In this document: positions 7,568 to 15,464 of the stretch, piece after piece | How positions within the stretch are numbered: the first letter of the stretch is position 1 | Layout of the letters: every line of letters begins with the position of its first letter | Origin: Adhaeribacter terrigena | GTDB taxonomy: Bacteria; Bacteroidota; Bacteroidia; Cytophagales; Hymenobacteraceae | Length of the DNA stretch: 64,000 nucleotides | Direction: 5' to 3' | Assembly: GCF_016623615.1 (NCBI RefSeq) | Contig: NZ_JAEHFX010000001.1 | Location: 186,001 to 250,000, forward strand | Translations under genes and position numbers: made by a program | Notes under the pieces: model-generated | Told to the model about the DNA's origin: nothing | Database searches by the model: none | The model's input: only the letters and a program-made list of their open reading frames with translations

Positions 7568-8512
7568 ATGGCACTTTTCGATAAACCAATCCGGATCGGG
7601 ACGCGGGGCAGCAAGCTGGCTTTGTGGCAGGCTTACCACGTGGAAGAAAAACTGAAAGCGGCCGGCCTCGAAACCGAGATCGTGATCTTTACTACCAAAG
7701 GCGATAAAATTCTGGATGTTTCGCTGTCTAAAATTGGTTCCAAAGGCGTTTTTACCGAAGAACTGGAAGAAGCGCTGCGCGATGGCGGTATTGATATTGC
7801 CGTGCACAGCGCAAAGGATGTGCAAAGTTCTTTAGCCGACGACCTTGAATTACTGGCTTTTCTGGAGCGTGAAAATCCAAGTGACGTGGTGCTTTCTTTC
7901 GATCCGACCTTCAGTCTGAACCGCGAAAATATTGTGGTGGGCACGTCTTCTACGCGCCGCCGGGCCTTGCTGAAAAAGTATTATCCGCACGTAAAAACGG
8001 TGGAAGCCCGTGGTAATTTGCAGACCCGTTTGCAGAAAATGGAAGAAAAGCAGTTCGACGGCATGTTGCTGGCTTACGCCGGCGTGCACCGCATGGATTA
8101 CGTGAAATGGATCACCCAGACGCTTTCTTTAGACCAGTTTATTCCGGCGGTAGGGCAGGGCAGCGTGGCGGTAGAAAGCGCCAGAAACCTGGATGTTGCC
8201 AAACGGGAAAAACTGAAAGCCATTCTGAACCACGAAGAAACCGCTTATTGCCTGAAAACCGAACGCGCATTTTTACGCACCATGGAAGGCGGTTGCAGCA
8301 TTCCAAGTTTTGCCCTTGCTTCTTTGCACGATGGTAAAATTTCCATAACCGGTGGCATTATCAGTTTAGACGGGCAGCAAATGATAAAAGAAACGTTTAG
8401 CGGCGCGGCTGCGGAAGCGGAAAGTCTGGGGCAGAAACTAGCCGAAACCGTACTGGAAAAAGGCGGAAAGGAAATTCTGGCCGATATCCGGGCGCAGCAG
8501 AAACAATTGTAA
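7568..8512 (+). CDS. hemC: Hydroxymethylbilane synthase (porphobilinogen deaminase)
   Basis: It polymerises four porphobilinogen molecules into hydroxymethylbilane in cytoplasmic heme biosynthesis. The 314 residues cover all three domains. RIGTRGSKLALWQA lies at the N-terminus, and HSAKDVQ with catalytic Asp84 is present. Arginine-rich cofactor-binding segments GTSSTRRRAL and ARGNLQTRLQK follow. The dipyrromethane cofactor cysteine is Cys243 in MEGGCSIP. No other heme gene is adjacent. A terminator follows closely. Confidence 0.95.
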   Translation: MALFDKPIRIGTRGSKLALWQAYHVEEKLKAAGLETEIVIFTTKGDKILDVSLSKIGSKGVFTEELEEALRDGGIDIAVHSAKDVQSSLADDLELLAFLERENPSDVVLSFDPTFSLNRENIVVGTSSTRRRALLKKYYPHVKTVEARGNLQTRLQKMEEKQFDGMLLAYAGVHRMDYVKWITQTLSLDQFIPAVGQGSVAVESARNLDVAKREKLKAILNHEETAYCLKTERAFLRTMEGGCSIPSFALASLHDGKISITGGIISLDGQQMIKETFSGAAAEAESLGQKLAETVLEKGGKEILADIRAQQKQL

Positions 8513-8536
8513 TATTATAGATTTCCGAATAACCTT

Positions 8537-8570
8537 GTCGAGACGCAAAACTTTGCGTCTCGACTTTTTT
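8537..8570 (+). terminator. Terminator of hemC
   Basis: Thirteen-base arms GTCGAGACGCAAA and TTTGCGTCTCGAC with a two-base loop precede six T residues. The T-tract is also the ACTTTTT end of a 30-bp motif copy. Confidence 0.85.
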
Positions 8571-8592
8571 ATGCCAAAACCATATCGTTTTT
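8563..8592 (+). repeat. 30-bp motif overlapping the hemC terminator
   Basis: ACTTTTTT at the left and CATATCGTTTTT at the right are in standard register. The left end coincides with the terminator T-tract. Confidence 0.55.
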
Positions 8593-8671
8593 CATTGGCA
8601 GGAATTTAAAATGTTTCGTGATAATATAAGCTGACCGGGCGCGTTATCGGGGAAATGATCAAGCTGAAACT

Positions 8672-9457
8672 ATGAGAAATTTCCTGGTACTGATGTGCGT
8701 TTTAAGCTGCTGCACGAACGTATTGGCGCAGAAAATCTTAAGCTTAAAACCGTTCATAGGCCGTCAAACGCCCATTTGCCGTTTCGATAAGAATTTTCCT
8801 GCCCCTGATGGTTTATCGGTAAAACCTTTACGCATGGAATGGAGCCCTGGGATTTTGCTGGCACTTAAATTAAATTCTAACTGGACTGTGCAAAGTGGCA
8901 TTGCAATGGGTTGGACCGGCTGGCATTTAAAGGATAAAAAATCTGATGCAAATTTCTCCGACCGCCCGGATGGCTTATCGGCGTTTCACCAGACAAATCA
9001 GGTGCAGCTTTTGGTGCAACGAAGAATCACGACCGTAAATACCTTAAACATCAGCCCCGGGAGGGATAATTACTTGTTGAATTTTGATCTATACCTTACT
9101 GCCGGACTGATCTACAGCATAATTCCGCGTTATGGTTCGCAAGCCGATTCTACTATATTTAAAAGGTATATGCATAACGGCAAGCCTGAATCTAACTTTA
9201 GTTACCATAAATTTCTGCACCGGCATAGCAATTCCATTTATATAGGCTTAGGAACGCAATTTTATAGCCGGAATAATGCCCGTTTCGATCTTACTCTATA
9301 TTACAGCCAGGGATTAACCGATGTAATGGAAATTGAAGTAGATTACCGCCAGAACGATGATCGGTACAAAGCAAAATTGCGTACCCGCGGTTCTGTTTTC
9401 GGCGCTACATTAGCTTACCCGATCCGCCTGAAAACCTTCGAACGGAAATCAGTTTAA
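8672..9457 (+). CDS. Secreted beta-rich protein, probable outer-membrane protein
   Basis: A 261-residue protein with a signal peptide ending near NVLAQ (residues 1-20). The rest alternates hydrophobic and polar residues with aromatic ends (GLIYSIIPRY, SIYIGLGTQFYS, FDLTLYYSQGL, GSVFGATLAYPI), which is consistent with transmembrane beta strands of a PorT-like or OmpA-like small barrel. I do not recognise a specific family. It is probably monocistronic: a hairpin and T-run follow at 9486-9512. Confidence 0.7.
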   Translation: MRNFLVLMCVLSCCTNVLAQKILSLKPFIGRQTPICRFDKNFPAPDGLSVKPLRMEWSPGILLALKLNSNWTVQSGIAMGWTGWHLKDKKSDANFSDRPDGLSAFHQTNQVQLLVQRRITTVNTLNISPGRDNYLLNFDLYLTAGLIYSIIPRYGSQADSTIFKRYMHNGKPESNFSYHKFLHRHSNSIYIGLGTQFYSRNNARFDLTLYYSQGLTDVMEIEVDYRQNDDRYKAKLRTRGSVFGATLAYPIRLKTFERKSV

Positions 9458-9485
9458 AGTTTCATAAGCACATAACTTCGTAGGA

Positions 9486-9512
9486 ACGCAATAATTTGCG
9501 TCTCTTTTTTTT
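9486..9512 (+). terminator. Terminator of the beta-barrel gene
   Basis: A short ACGCAA/TTGCGT stem (9486-9491 with 9496-9501) is followed by CTC and a run of eight T. The sequence is a degenerate relative of the hemC terminator. Confidence 0.55.
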
Positions 9513-9523
9513 GCGGGTTAGGC

Positions 9524-9553
9524 AGTTTTTAATGCCCAATCCCTACCGTTTTT
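9524..9553 (+). repeat. 30-bp motif, intergenic
   Basis: AGTTTTTAATGCCC then AATCCCTACCGTTTTT. It lies between the beta-barrel gene and the cyclophilin gene. Confidence 0.7.
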
Positions 9554-9639
9554 AAATGCGGTTGTTTGTCGTAATAACGTTAGGCGCAAAATATTGCAGC
9601 TCTGGAAGCGTTTACAACGGAAATGCTTTCTGCTTTCAA

Positions 9640-9680
9640 ATCATTTTCACATCTTCACATTTCCAAATTTTCACCTTTAC
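9640..9680 (+). repeat. TTTTCACATTTCCAAA-type short repeat
   Basis: Phrases such as CATTTCCAAATTTTCA upstream of the cyclophilin start recur in similar form at about 47323-47362 before hpf. This is a low-complexity intergenic repeat seen in this lineage. Confidence 0.5.
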
Positions 9681-9684
9681 ACAG

Positions 9685-10371
9685 ATGTTACTTTTTAAGC
9701 GCTTTACCCTACCGTTTTTACTTGTTTTGCTAACCGTTTCGGTTGGTTTTGCCCAGAAGAAGAAAAAGACTTCGAAGAAAGATGATGTGGTTACCATTAC
9801 CACGCCGCAGGGCGAAATGAAGCTGGTTTTATTTGAAGAAACGCCGCTTCACAAAGCCAATTTCCTGAAGCTGGCCAAGGAAGGCTTTTACGATGGCTCT
9901 ACGTTTCACCGCGTGATCGAGAATTTCATGATCCAGGGCGGCGACCCGAATTCCAAAAACGAATCGCCGAACGACGATGGCATGGGCAATAACGGTTACA
10001 TGATTCCGGCGGAATTTAAACCGGAACTGAAGCACGTTAAAGGCGCGCTGGCGGCCGCCCGCACCGAAAACCCGAAAAAAGAATCGAGCGGGTGCCAGTT
10101 TTACATTGTGCAGAACGAATTCGGTACGCCTTTTTTAGACGGAAACTATACCGTTTTCGGGCAAACTATTTCTGGTTTAGAAGTAATAGATGCCATTGCC
10201 AAACAGCCGAAAGATTTCCGCGACCGGCCGCTGACAGACGTGAAGATGACCGTGAAAGTAGAAACGATGAAGAAGAAAGACATCACCAAAAAGTACGGCT
10301 ACGTTTATCCGGGCGCGGAAGTGAAAGTGAAAGAGGATAAAAAAGAAAAGAAAGAGAAAATCAAAGCGTAA
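9685..10371 (+). CDS. Exported cyclophilin-type peptidyl-prolyl isomerase
   Basis: It catalyses cis-trans isomerisation of proline bonds, probably in the periplasm. The start at 9685 gives a signal peptide (MLLFKRFTLPFLLVLLTVS, cleavage near GFAQ) and 228 residues. An upstream in-frame ATG at 9556 would add 43 residues of non-signal sequence. Cyclophilin signatures are FHRVIENFMIQGGDP with the catalytic arginine, CQFYIV, and LDGNYTVFGQ. The C-terminus is a lysine/glutamate-rich tail. Most of the signal peptide (residues 2-12) is encoded by a copy of the dispersed 30-bp motif. Confidence 0.9.
   Translation: MLLFKRFTLPFLLVLLTVSVGFAQKKKKTSKKDDVVTITTPQGEMKLVLFEETPLHKANFLKLAKEGFYDGSTFHRVIENFMIQGGDPNSKNESPNDDGMGNNGYMIPAEFKPELKHVKGALAAARTENPKKESSGCQFYIVQNEFGTPFLDGNYTVFGQTISGLEVIDAIAKQPKDFRDRPLTDVKMTVKVETMKKKDITKKYGYVYPGAEVKVKEDKKEKKEKIKA
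9690..9719 (+). repeat. 30-bp motif encoding part of the cyclophilin signal peptide
   Basis: ACTTTTTAAGCG then CTTTACCCTACCGTTTTT in exact register. Read in frame it encodes residues 2-12 of the signal sequence. Confidence 0.75.
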
Positions 10372-10440
10372 GTTTTTTGAGGTTGAAAGCGCCGGAATAA
10401 TGCCCGGTTTTCAGCCTGATTCTATTCCTGAATACTGAAA

Positions 10441-11355
10441 ATGAATAAACGAATCTTGATAACCGGCTCGAACGGATTGCTGGGACAAAAACTGGTAGAT
10501 CTGCTGCTGCCCAAAACCGACGTGGAAATTCTGGCAACTTCGAAAGGGGCCAATAAGCTGGCCTCGGTTTACCCGGAACTGCAGTTTCAGAACCTGGATA
10601 TTACCAGCCTGGAAGATATTGCGCGCGTTTTCGAAAGCTTTAAGCCAACGCACGTGATCAATACGGCCGCGCAAACCAACGTAGATGTTTGCGAAGACGA
10701 AGCCCAAAAAGAAGCCTGTTATCTGCAGAATGCGTTGGCGGTTAAATACCTGGCCGAAGCCTGCGAAAAATTCAATACCCACCTTACGCACGTTTCCACC
10801 GATTTTATTTTTGATGGCGAGAACGGACCTTACACCGAAGAAGCCGAAGCCAAGCCGGTAAATTATTACGGCGAAACGAAGTTGGCTGGTGAAGAATTTT
10901 TAAAGCAAGCGAAATGCCCCTGGGCCATTGCCCGCACCATTGTGGTGTATGGCATTGTGCACGATTACGGCCGCTCGAACCTGGTTTTGTGGGTAAAAGA
11001 AAGCCTGGAAAACGAGAAAGCCATTCAGGTGGTAAACGATCAGTTCCGGAGCCCTACGCTGGCCGAAGACCTGGCGATGGGTTGCTGGCAGATCGTAGAA
11101 CAGGACGCAACCGGCATTTTCAACCTTTCAGGACCGGATTTTTTAACGCCCTACGAAATGGCCTTGCAGGTAGCCGATTATTTCAAGCTCGATAAAAGTT
11201 TTATTAAAGAAGCCAGCGCCGCCAATTTTGTGCAGCCCGCCAAACGTCCGCCGCGCACCGGTTTTAAAATTGAAAAAGCCCGGAAAGTATTGGGCTACAA
11301 TCCGCGGCCTTTCAGTGAAGGCGTCAGGGTAGTAGCGGAGCAGATCCCGGCTTAG
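10441..11355 (+). CDS. RmlD-like NAD(P)-dependent sugar-nucleotide reductase
   Basis: A 304-residue extended short-chain dehydrogenase of the dTDP-4-dehydrorhamnose reductase type, the last step of dTDP-rhamnose synthesis. The Rossmann motif is TGSNGLLG at residues 8-15. NTAAQTNVDVCE, a VSTDFIFDGENGPYTE stretch and the catalytic Tyr143-xxx-Lys147 (YYGETK) match RmlD. No rmlA, rmlB or rmlC is nearby, so the substrate is inferred. It starts 69 bases after the cyclophilin stop. A terminator follows. Confidence 0.85.
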   Translation: MNKRILITGSNGLLGQKLVDLLLPKTDVEILATSKGANKLASVYPELQFQNLDITSLEDIARVFESFKPTHVINTAAQTNVDVCEDEAQKEACYLQNALAVKYLAEACEKFNTHLTHVSTDFIFDGENGPYTEEAEAKPVNYYGETKLAGEEFLKQAKCPWAIARTIVVYGIVHDYGRSNLVLWVKESLENEKAIQVVNDQFRSPTLAEDLAMGCWQIVEQDATGIFNLSGPDFLTPYEMALQVADYFKLDKSFIKEASAANFVQPAKRPPRTGFKIEKARKVLGYNPRPFSEGVRVVAEQIPA

Positions 11356-11375
11356 GGTGCAGACTTAATATTTTG

Positions 11376-11409
11376 AAAGCGCAGGGCGAACGTTCGGCGC
11401 TTTTTTTTT
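11376..11409 (+). terminator. Terminator of the RmlD-like gene
   Basis: AAAGCGC (11376-11382) pairs with GCGCTTT (11397-11403), and a run of T follows to 11409. An inner GAACGTTC palindrome extends the structure. Confidence 0.75.
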
Positions 11410-11643
11410 ACCTTAAAATGTACAGTTGTGCTTTGCCATGTGGCCACTTGCCGGATGAAAAGCGCTACTGAACAAGGTATAGGATTTCTTTCCAACAGCC
11501 TGGGTATAAGTTAGTTTTCTTTCAGGTACGGTATTTCGGATTTTTGCCATAATTATATAACAAATGAAATCCTTTTTACCGGTTGCCGTATAAAAGCTCG
11601 TTAGTTGCATGCTTCAATCTTCCGAAAACCTAATCCAGCTTTT

Positions 11644-12408
11644 ATGCACAACGCGCTCATTCTGCATTACCAGCCGGCGGCCGCATCGGGCAGCCCAAAC
11701 CTTTCTGTTCAGAAAGAAGATCTTGCCGCCCAACTGGCGCTCATTAAAAAGCTTCGAATGCCGGTGGTTTCGCTGGAGGAGCTGGTGGAGAATGATCGCA
11801 AACGCAAACGCTGGCACCGTCACGCACTTTTAATTTCCTGCACCGATACTTTTTTGGCCCAAAACCCTACCGTTTTTCAGCAATTAAAAGCTTCTGGTTT
11901 CCCGGTTACGGTTTTTGCATCCACCACCGAAAATCCTGACCCTGAACGCATAAATTTCTGGCAGGAACTGGTGGGGGCGGGCTTTTCGCTGGGTTCGCAG
12001 GGCATTTCGCCGGTAGATCTGACCCAGCTTCCGGAAGAAAAAATGCGCATTGCGCTCACGGAATCTAAAAGAATACTGGAAGAAATAACCGGGAAGGAAG
12101 TGCGGCATTTTCTGCCAATCGGTGACCTTAATAAGAAAGTAATGGCTGCAGCGCAGGAGGCCGGGTACGAAGCGTTGCTGTCGGGCAAAATTGGCTACAA
12201 CAGCTTTAACGCCGATCTGATGCGCTTAAAAACCTGGAAAGTGCCGGCGCAGGTTTCGCTCAAAGCTTTTGAACATATGCTTTTGAGAGATAGAAAAGAG
12301 TTGCTGACGCAGGAACTGAAAGCGCAGGCTTTAAAAAACGGTAGGAGAATTATTGAAAAAAGTCTGTTTGGGAAGCTGAAAGGTTTGTTCCGGAAAGTGC
12401 GGGTTTGA
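11644..12408 (+). CDS. Degenerate NodB-like polysaccharide deacetylase homologue
   Basis: A 254-residue protein starting MHNALILHYQPAAA (11644). The fold pattern follows polysaccharide deacetylases. However, the first motif (normally TFDDG) reads ISCTDTF, keeping only one aspartate. The metal-binding HxxxH-type motif is replaced by GSQGISPVDL, so both histidines are gone. It is therefore probably inactive or altered in chemistry. The C-terminus is basic (KSLFGKLKGLFRKVRV), which may bind membranes. Two copies of the 30-bp motif lie inside the gene, one exactly at the degraded first motif. It is convergent with the flippase-like gene. Confidence 0.7.
   Translation: MHNALILHYQPAAASGSPNLSVQKEDLAAQLALIKKLRMPVVSLEELVENDRKRKRWHRHALLISCTDTFLAQNPTVFQQLKASGFPVTVFASTTENPDPERINFWQELVGAGFSLGSQGISPVDLTQLPEEKMRIALTESKRILEEITGKEVRHFLPIGDLNKKVMAAAQEAGYEALLSGKIGYNSFNADLMRLKTWKVPAQVSLKAFEHMLLRDRKELLTQELKAQALKNGRRIIEKSLFGKLKGLFRKVRV
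11848..11877 (+). repeat. 30-bp motif inside the deacetylase gene
   Basis: ACTTTTTTGGCCC then AAAACCCTACCGTTTTT. It differs by only two bases from the intergenic copy at 30380-30409. It encodes TFLAQNPTVF at the position of the degraded first catalytic motif. Confidence 0.8.
12334..12363 (-). repeat. 30-bp motif inside the deacetylase gene, second copy
   Basis: AAAAACGGTAGGAG then AATTATTGAAAAAAGT. It encodes KNGRRIIEKS near the C-terminus. Confidence 0.65.
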
Positions 12409-12436
12409 ATCTTTGTTACAGTTTTCAAATAATGAT

Positions 12437-12475
12437 AAAAAAAGCTGCTCTGGAAATTTCCGGGGCAGCTTTTTT
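12437..12475. terminator. Bidirectional terminator between convergent genes
   Basis: AAAAAAAGCTGC and GCAGCTTTTTT arms, with an inner CTGGAAATTTCCGG near-palindrome, serve the deacetylase (plus) and the flippase-like gene (minus). Confidence 0.8.
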
Positions 12476-12505
12476 ACTTTTTCAGGCTGAAACCCTAGCG
12501 TATTT
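12476..12505 (+). repeat. 30-bp motif supplying a stop codon
   Basis: ACTTTTTCAGGCTG then AAACCCTAGCGTATTT. On the minus strand its TAG (12497-12495) is the stop of the flippase-like gene. Confidence 0.75.
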
Positions 12506-13574
12506 CCACGGCTTTCTGAGCCACGGCAGTTTCGTGTTCTTCGCTGAAAACGCGTTTTACCCAGCGCGGCAGGAAGAACGAACCTAAGATCAGGTACAGG
12601 TAATACGTTACAATGCGGTACAGCAACACGATTATGGCCGTAAAACCACCTAAATAGCTGCCGAAAAACGTCGGGAAAGCAACTTCGGCAATGCCGGCGC
12701 CGCCCGGTGTAACCGCAACCATCAGCACTACTTTATACACAAAATTCCGGGCGAAAAGCAGCAGGTGGTCGTGGAAATCGATATCCGTGAAGGCGGCGAT
12801 GAGGCAGTTGATAAGGTAGTAACGGGCGGTCCAGACAAAGGCGGTAGAAAGAATGGCTTTCACCCAATACCCGTAGCTGTGGCCTTTGATTTCGTGCGAA
12901 GCCCAAACCAGTTCGTTGCCGTGGCGGAACGCGCCGGTTCGCCAGCGCTTCAGAAAACCGATGCTGAAAATGCGGATGAGCAAACGTTTTACGCCGTTCG
13001 GATTTACGAAAAGCGCGTAGGTCATGATGATGGCGTAGGCCGTAATGAGCAGGTAACTGATCAAAAGTGCGTATTCCAGCCCCGAACTAACCGAAAAATT
13101 CAGGCCTTCCACATCCGGAAAGATCTGGCCTTTGGCGAAATACAGGATGATGGGCGCTACAATTACAAAATACCAGTTATCGAGCATGGCCGTTACAATT
13201 ACGTAAGCCAGCGATTTTCCCAGTTTAATACCTTCCTTGTGAAGTAAAAACGTGGCAATGGTAGAACCGCCCACCACCGAGGGCATCACGCAGGAAGCAA
13301 ATTCCCAGAGCATGATCACGTCTACCGATTGTTTCCAGCTTAAAAACCGGCCGGTAATGTGGCGGATGCGGTACATGTAACCAAAATCGCGGACCACCAA
13401 AACGGCAAACGTAATGAATATCCAGTGCAGCTTGGCATCGAGCAGGCGCGAAAAATCCTGGGCAGCCGGATCGCGGTAGATCATGTAGGCCACCACGCCC
13501 AGACCTATGGCCACCGGTATGGCAATTTTAGCGGGCGTAAAGTGGCGAAGGAAACTTTTTTTATTTAAATCCAT
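12495..13574 (-). CDS. YbhN/AglD-like multi-spanning membrane protein (LPG synthase TM-type fold)
   Basis: A 359-residue integral membrane protein with about eight hydrophobic helices (IAIPVAIGLGVVAYMIY, WIFITFAVLVVRDFGYMY, LAYVIVTAMLDNWYFVIVAP and others). A polar loop carries the conserved-looking MPSVVGGS and VTPGGAGIAEVAFPTFFGSY segments, the signature of the UPF0104/lysylphosphatidylglycerol synthase transmembrane family. Members are thought to move lipids or lipid-linked substrates, but there is no synthase domain here. The ATG shares one base with the scpA stop (TAATG), so translation is probably coupled. The stop codon lies within a 30-bp motif. Confidence 0.82.
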   Translation of the reverse strand: MDLNKKSFLRHFTPAKIAIPVAIGLGVVAYMIYRDPAAQDFSRLLDAKLHWIFITFAVLVVRDFGYMYRIRHITGRFLSWKQSVDVIMLWEFASCVMPSVVGGSTIATFLLHKEGIKLGKSLAYVIVTAMLDNWYFVIVAPIILYFAKGQIFPDVEGLNFSVSSGLEYALLISYLLITAYAIIMTYALFVNPNGVKRLLIRIFSIGFLKRWRTGAFRHGNELVWASHEIKGHSYGYWVKAILSTAFVWTARYYLINCLIAAFTDIDFHDHLLLFARNFVYKVVLMVAVTPGGAGIAEVAFPTFFGSYLGGFTAIIVLLYRIVTYYLYLILGSFFLPRWVKRVFSEEHETAVAQKAVEIR

Positions 13575-14353
13575 TATTCGGGATCGGAATCTTGGTCGGA
13601 ATCGGTTTTGGTGAGGGTGTCGGGGCTGGCGTGCACTTCAAAATTATTGAAGCCGTCGCTAACCTGCACCCAGATCTCGTTCAGCTGAATTAACTCCAGA
13701 ATAACCAGAAAGTTAAAAATTACGCCGATTTTATCGGGAAAGTCTTGTAGCAGATCAGTGAATTTGAGAACGCGTTGTTCTTTTACCTTTAATTGTACAA
13801 AATCGCGCTGCTGCTCAATGGTGTAAGGGTAGGTATAAACGGTATGCTTGGGCTTGTTTTCTTCTTCCTGGAACCGGTTCATCACGTTCTCGAAAACCCG
13901 CATGAGCTTGTATAAACTCAGATCCTGCAGTTCCAGCTCTACCGAAGTTTTGGCCGCCAGGATCTTCATTTCGTCTTCTAAATTGCCGCGTTTTTCCTGT
14001 TTCAGGCGGTTTTCTTCCATTTCAGAAAGTTCGGCCAGTACGCTTTTGTATCTTTTATATTCCAACAGGTGCTGCACCAGTTCTTTACGCGGGTCAATCT
14101 CGTTGCCCTGATCGTCTTTTTCGGTGCGCGGGATCAGCATTTTAGCCTTGATGCGCATGAGCGTGGCGGCAGTGAGAATAAATTCGGAGGCCACTTCCAT
14201 GTTCAGGTTTTCAAGCTGCTTGAGGTAATCCATGAAATCGTTGGTGATCTTGAAGATCGGAATATCGTGGATGTCCAGCTCATCGCGCTCGATGAAGAAC
14301 AGCAGCAGGTCGAAAGGACCTTCAAACAAGGGTAATTTTATTTCGAAACTCAC
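13574..14353 (-). CDS. scpA: Segregation and condensation protein A
   Basis: This is the kleisin subunit of the SMC-ScpAB condensin that compacts and segregates the chromosome. The 259-residue length is typical. The N-terminus FEIKLPLFEGPFDLLLFFIERDE and the following LDIHDIPIFKITNDFMDYL, ASEFILTAATLMRIKAKMLIPR are diagnostic of ScpA. A charged linker (EDDQGNEIDPRKE, EENRLKQEKRG) precedes the winged-helix C-terminal domain. scpB is not in the window. The flippase-like gene is coupled downstream. Confidence 0.95.
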   Translation of the reverse strand: MSFEIKLPLFEGPFDLLLFFIERDELDIHDIPIFKITNDFMDYLKQLENLNMEVASEFILTAATLMRIKAKMLIPRTEKDDQGNEIDPRKELVQHLLEYKRYKSVLAELSEMEENRLKQEKRGNLEDEMKILAAKTSVELELQDLSLYKLMRVFENVMNRFQEEENKPKHTVYTYPYTIEQQRDFVQLKVKEQRVLKFTDLLQDFPDKIGVIFNFLVILELIQLNEIWVQVSDGFNNFEVHASPDTLTKTDSDQDSDPE

Positions 14354-14405
14354 TTTTTTGGTATCAGGTATTGGGTATCAGGTAGCAGAATTTTTGCTTG
14401 CTGGT

Positions 14406-14435
14406 ACTTTTTCCAACCTAAACCCTAGCGTTTTA
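14406..14435 (+). repeat. 30-bp motif, intergenic
   Basis: ACTTTTTCCAACC then TAAACCCTAGCGTTTTA. It lies just upstream of scpA. Confidence 0.75.
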
Positions 14436-14685
14436 GCTTCAGTCTCAGGCCGGAAATTCAAAAATACGGATAATTTAGGCTGCACCCAATTTTGTCTGAA
14501 TTTGGATGGGTCCGATTGCTGGATTTTGGAACTCCAGGCAGAAAACTGGTTGCAGGCTTTTTCGGTGGTAAAATCATGGCAATCATTAAAATCCAGAAAA
14601 TCGTGTTCAGACAACTTGTTTCAATACCAGGCGGACCGGTCAAGCCCTAACGCTACAGTAAAACAATGCTAAATCAGTGGTCGGT

Positions 14686-14715
14686 ACTTTTTTCGCTTCA
14701 AACCATACCGTTTTA
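14686..14715 (+). repeat. 30-bp motif upstream of the small secreted protein
   Basis: ACTTTTTTCGCTTC then AAACCATACCGTTTTA. It ends 22 bases before the ATG at 14738. Confidence 0.75.
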
Positions 14716-14737
14716 ACATCGCTTCCGTTTAAGGGTT

Positions 14738-15145
14738 ATGCAAAAACAGATTCATAAAAAGCTGCTGCTGAGTATTCTGGTAATGCTTTGGGCCGCGTTG
14801 TTCGGGGCTGAAAATGCCGAAGCCCAGAAAGCCAAAAAAATGAAGATCGAGCTGGGGGAAACTTTCCGGAACGATCAGGTGAAAGTTTTCCTGAATAAGG
14901 ACCTGGTGTACGACAAACGCACTACCACCGCCGATTCAGCCAGCATTGCCGACCTGTTTTATGTAAACCGTCCGAAAGGCCCATATACCGTTACCGTAGA
15001 AATTAACGGCCAGAAATTCGAGAAAAGCAGCCCGAAACAGAAAAAGGAACTGGATGATGAAAATTATTCGCTGCTGATAAATTATAACCGCGATAGCGCT
15101 GAAGTGGAACTGAAAACTCATTCGCTGATCATTCTCTACGATTAG
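14738..15145 (+). CDS. Small secreted hypothetical protein
   Basis: A 135-residue protein with a basic n-region and hydrophobic core (KKLLLSILVMLWAALFG) and a likely cleavage near NAEAQ. The mature part is about 105 residues, rich in beta strands and charged residues (GPYTVTVEINGQKFEK, NYSLLINYNRDSAEVELK). I do not recognise a family. It is flanked by long repeat-rich intergenic regions and appears to be a single-gene unit. Confidence 0.65.
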   Translation: MQKQIHKKLLLSILVMLWAALFGAENAEAQKAKKMKIELGETFRNDQVKVFLNKDLVYDKRTTTADSASIADLFYVNRPKGPYTVTVEINGQKFEKSSPKQKKELDDENYSLLINYNRDSAEVELKTHSLIILYD

Positions 15146-15464
15146 AACACGATTTTAAGATTTTTAGATGGACTGGATTCCCGTAAGGACAAGTCGCCAC
15201 CTGTCCGCACAGATGGGTTTGTACTTTTTCCTTGCAGAACCATACCATTTTTCTTTTGCCTCCGTTTAAATTCCGGGCCTGAAAACCTACCGTTTTGCGG
15301 AAATAAAAATGGCAAACCCGATAAAAAGCAGCGAAATCTGAAAATCAGTTTAATCCGCGATCAAAAATGTGTAATTTTACCTGCTTAATTGCCTGAATAA
15401 ACCAAAATGGAGCAAACTTTTTTGTACCGTTTTTGTTAAGCTATAGATTACGAAATTCACCCGC
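15146..15464. other. Gene-free leader region before dxs
   Basis: Contains 30-bp motif copies at 15223-15252 and, weakly, 15268-15297, and a compressed partial copy near 15415-15434 (ACTTTTTTTG then TACCGTTTTT). No coding frame was seen. Confidence 0.5.
15223..15252 (+). repeat. 30-bp motif, intergenic
   Basis: ACTTTTTCCTTGCAG then AACCATACCATTTTT, with CG changed to CA. Confidence 0.65.

Larger units (their letters stand above)
14354..14737. other. Gene-free region between divergent scpA and a small secreted protein
   Basis: Holds GGTATCAGGTA-type repeats (14361-14390), two 30-bp motif copies (14406-14435, 14686-14715) and an AATCCAGAAAATCGTGTTC phrase at about 14600 that recurs in degenerate form near 745. 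No gene was seen. Confidence 0.6.

Noticed and set aside
10129-10158. Another 30-bp motif copy in the cyclophilin gene
   Set aside because: The resemblance falls on LDGNYTVFGQ, a conserved cyclophilin motif, so the match is explained by the protein sequence.
11413-11610. Minus-strand open frame of 65 codons between the RmlD-like gene and the deacetylase
   Set aside because: No recognisable domain, unusual composition, and it lies in a short intergenic region with a terminator. It is likely a chance frame.
14458-14643. Overlapping small frames on both strands in the scpA upstream region
   Set aside because: They coincide with short intergenic repeats and have no domain or start-site support.
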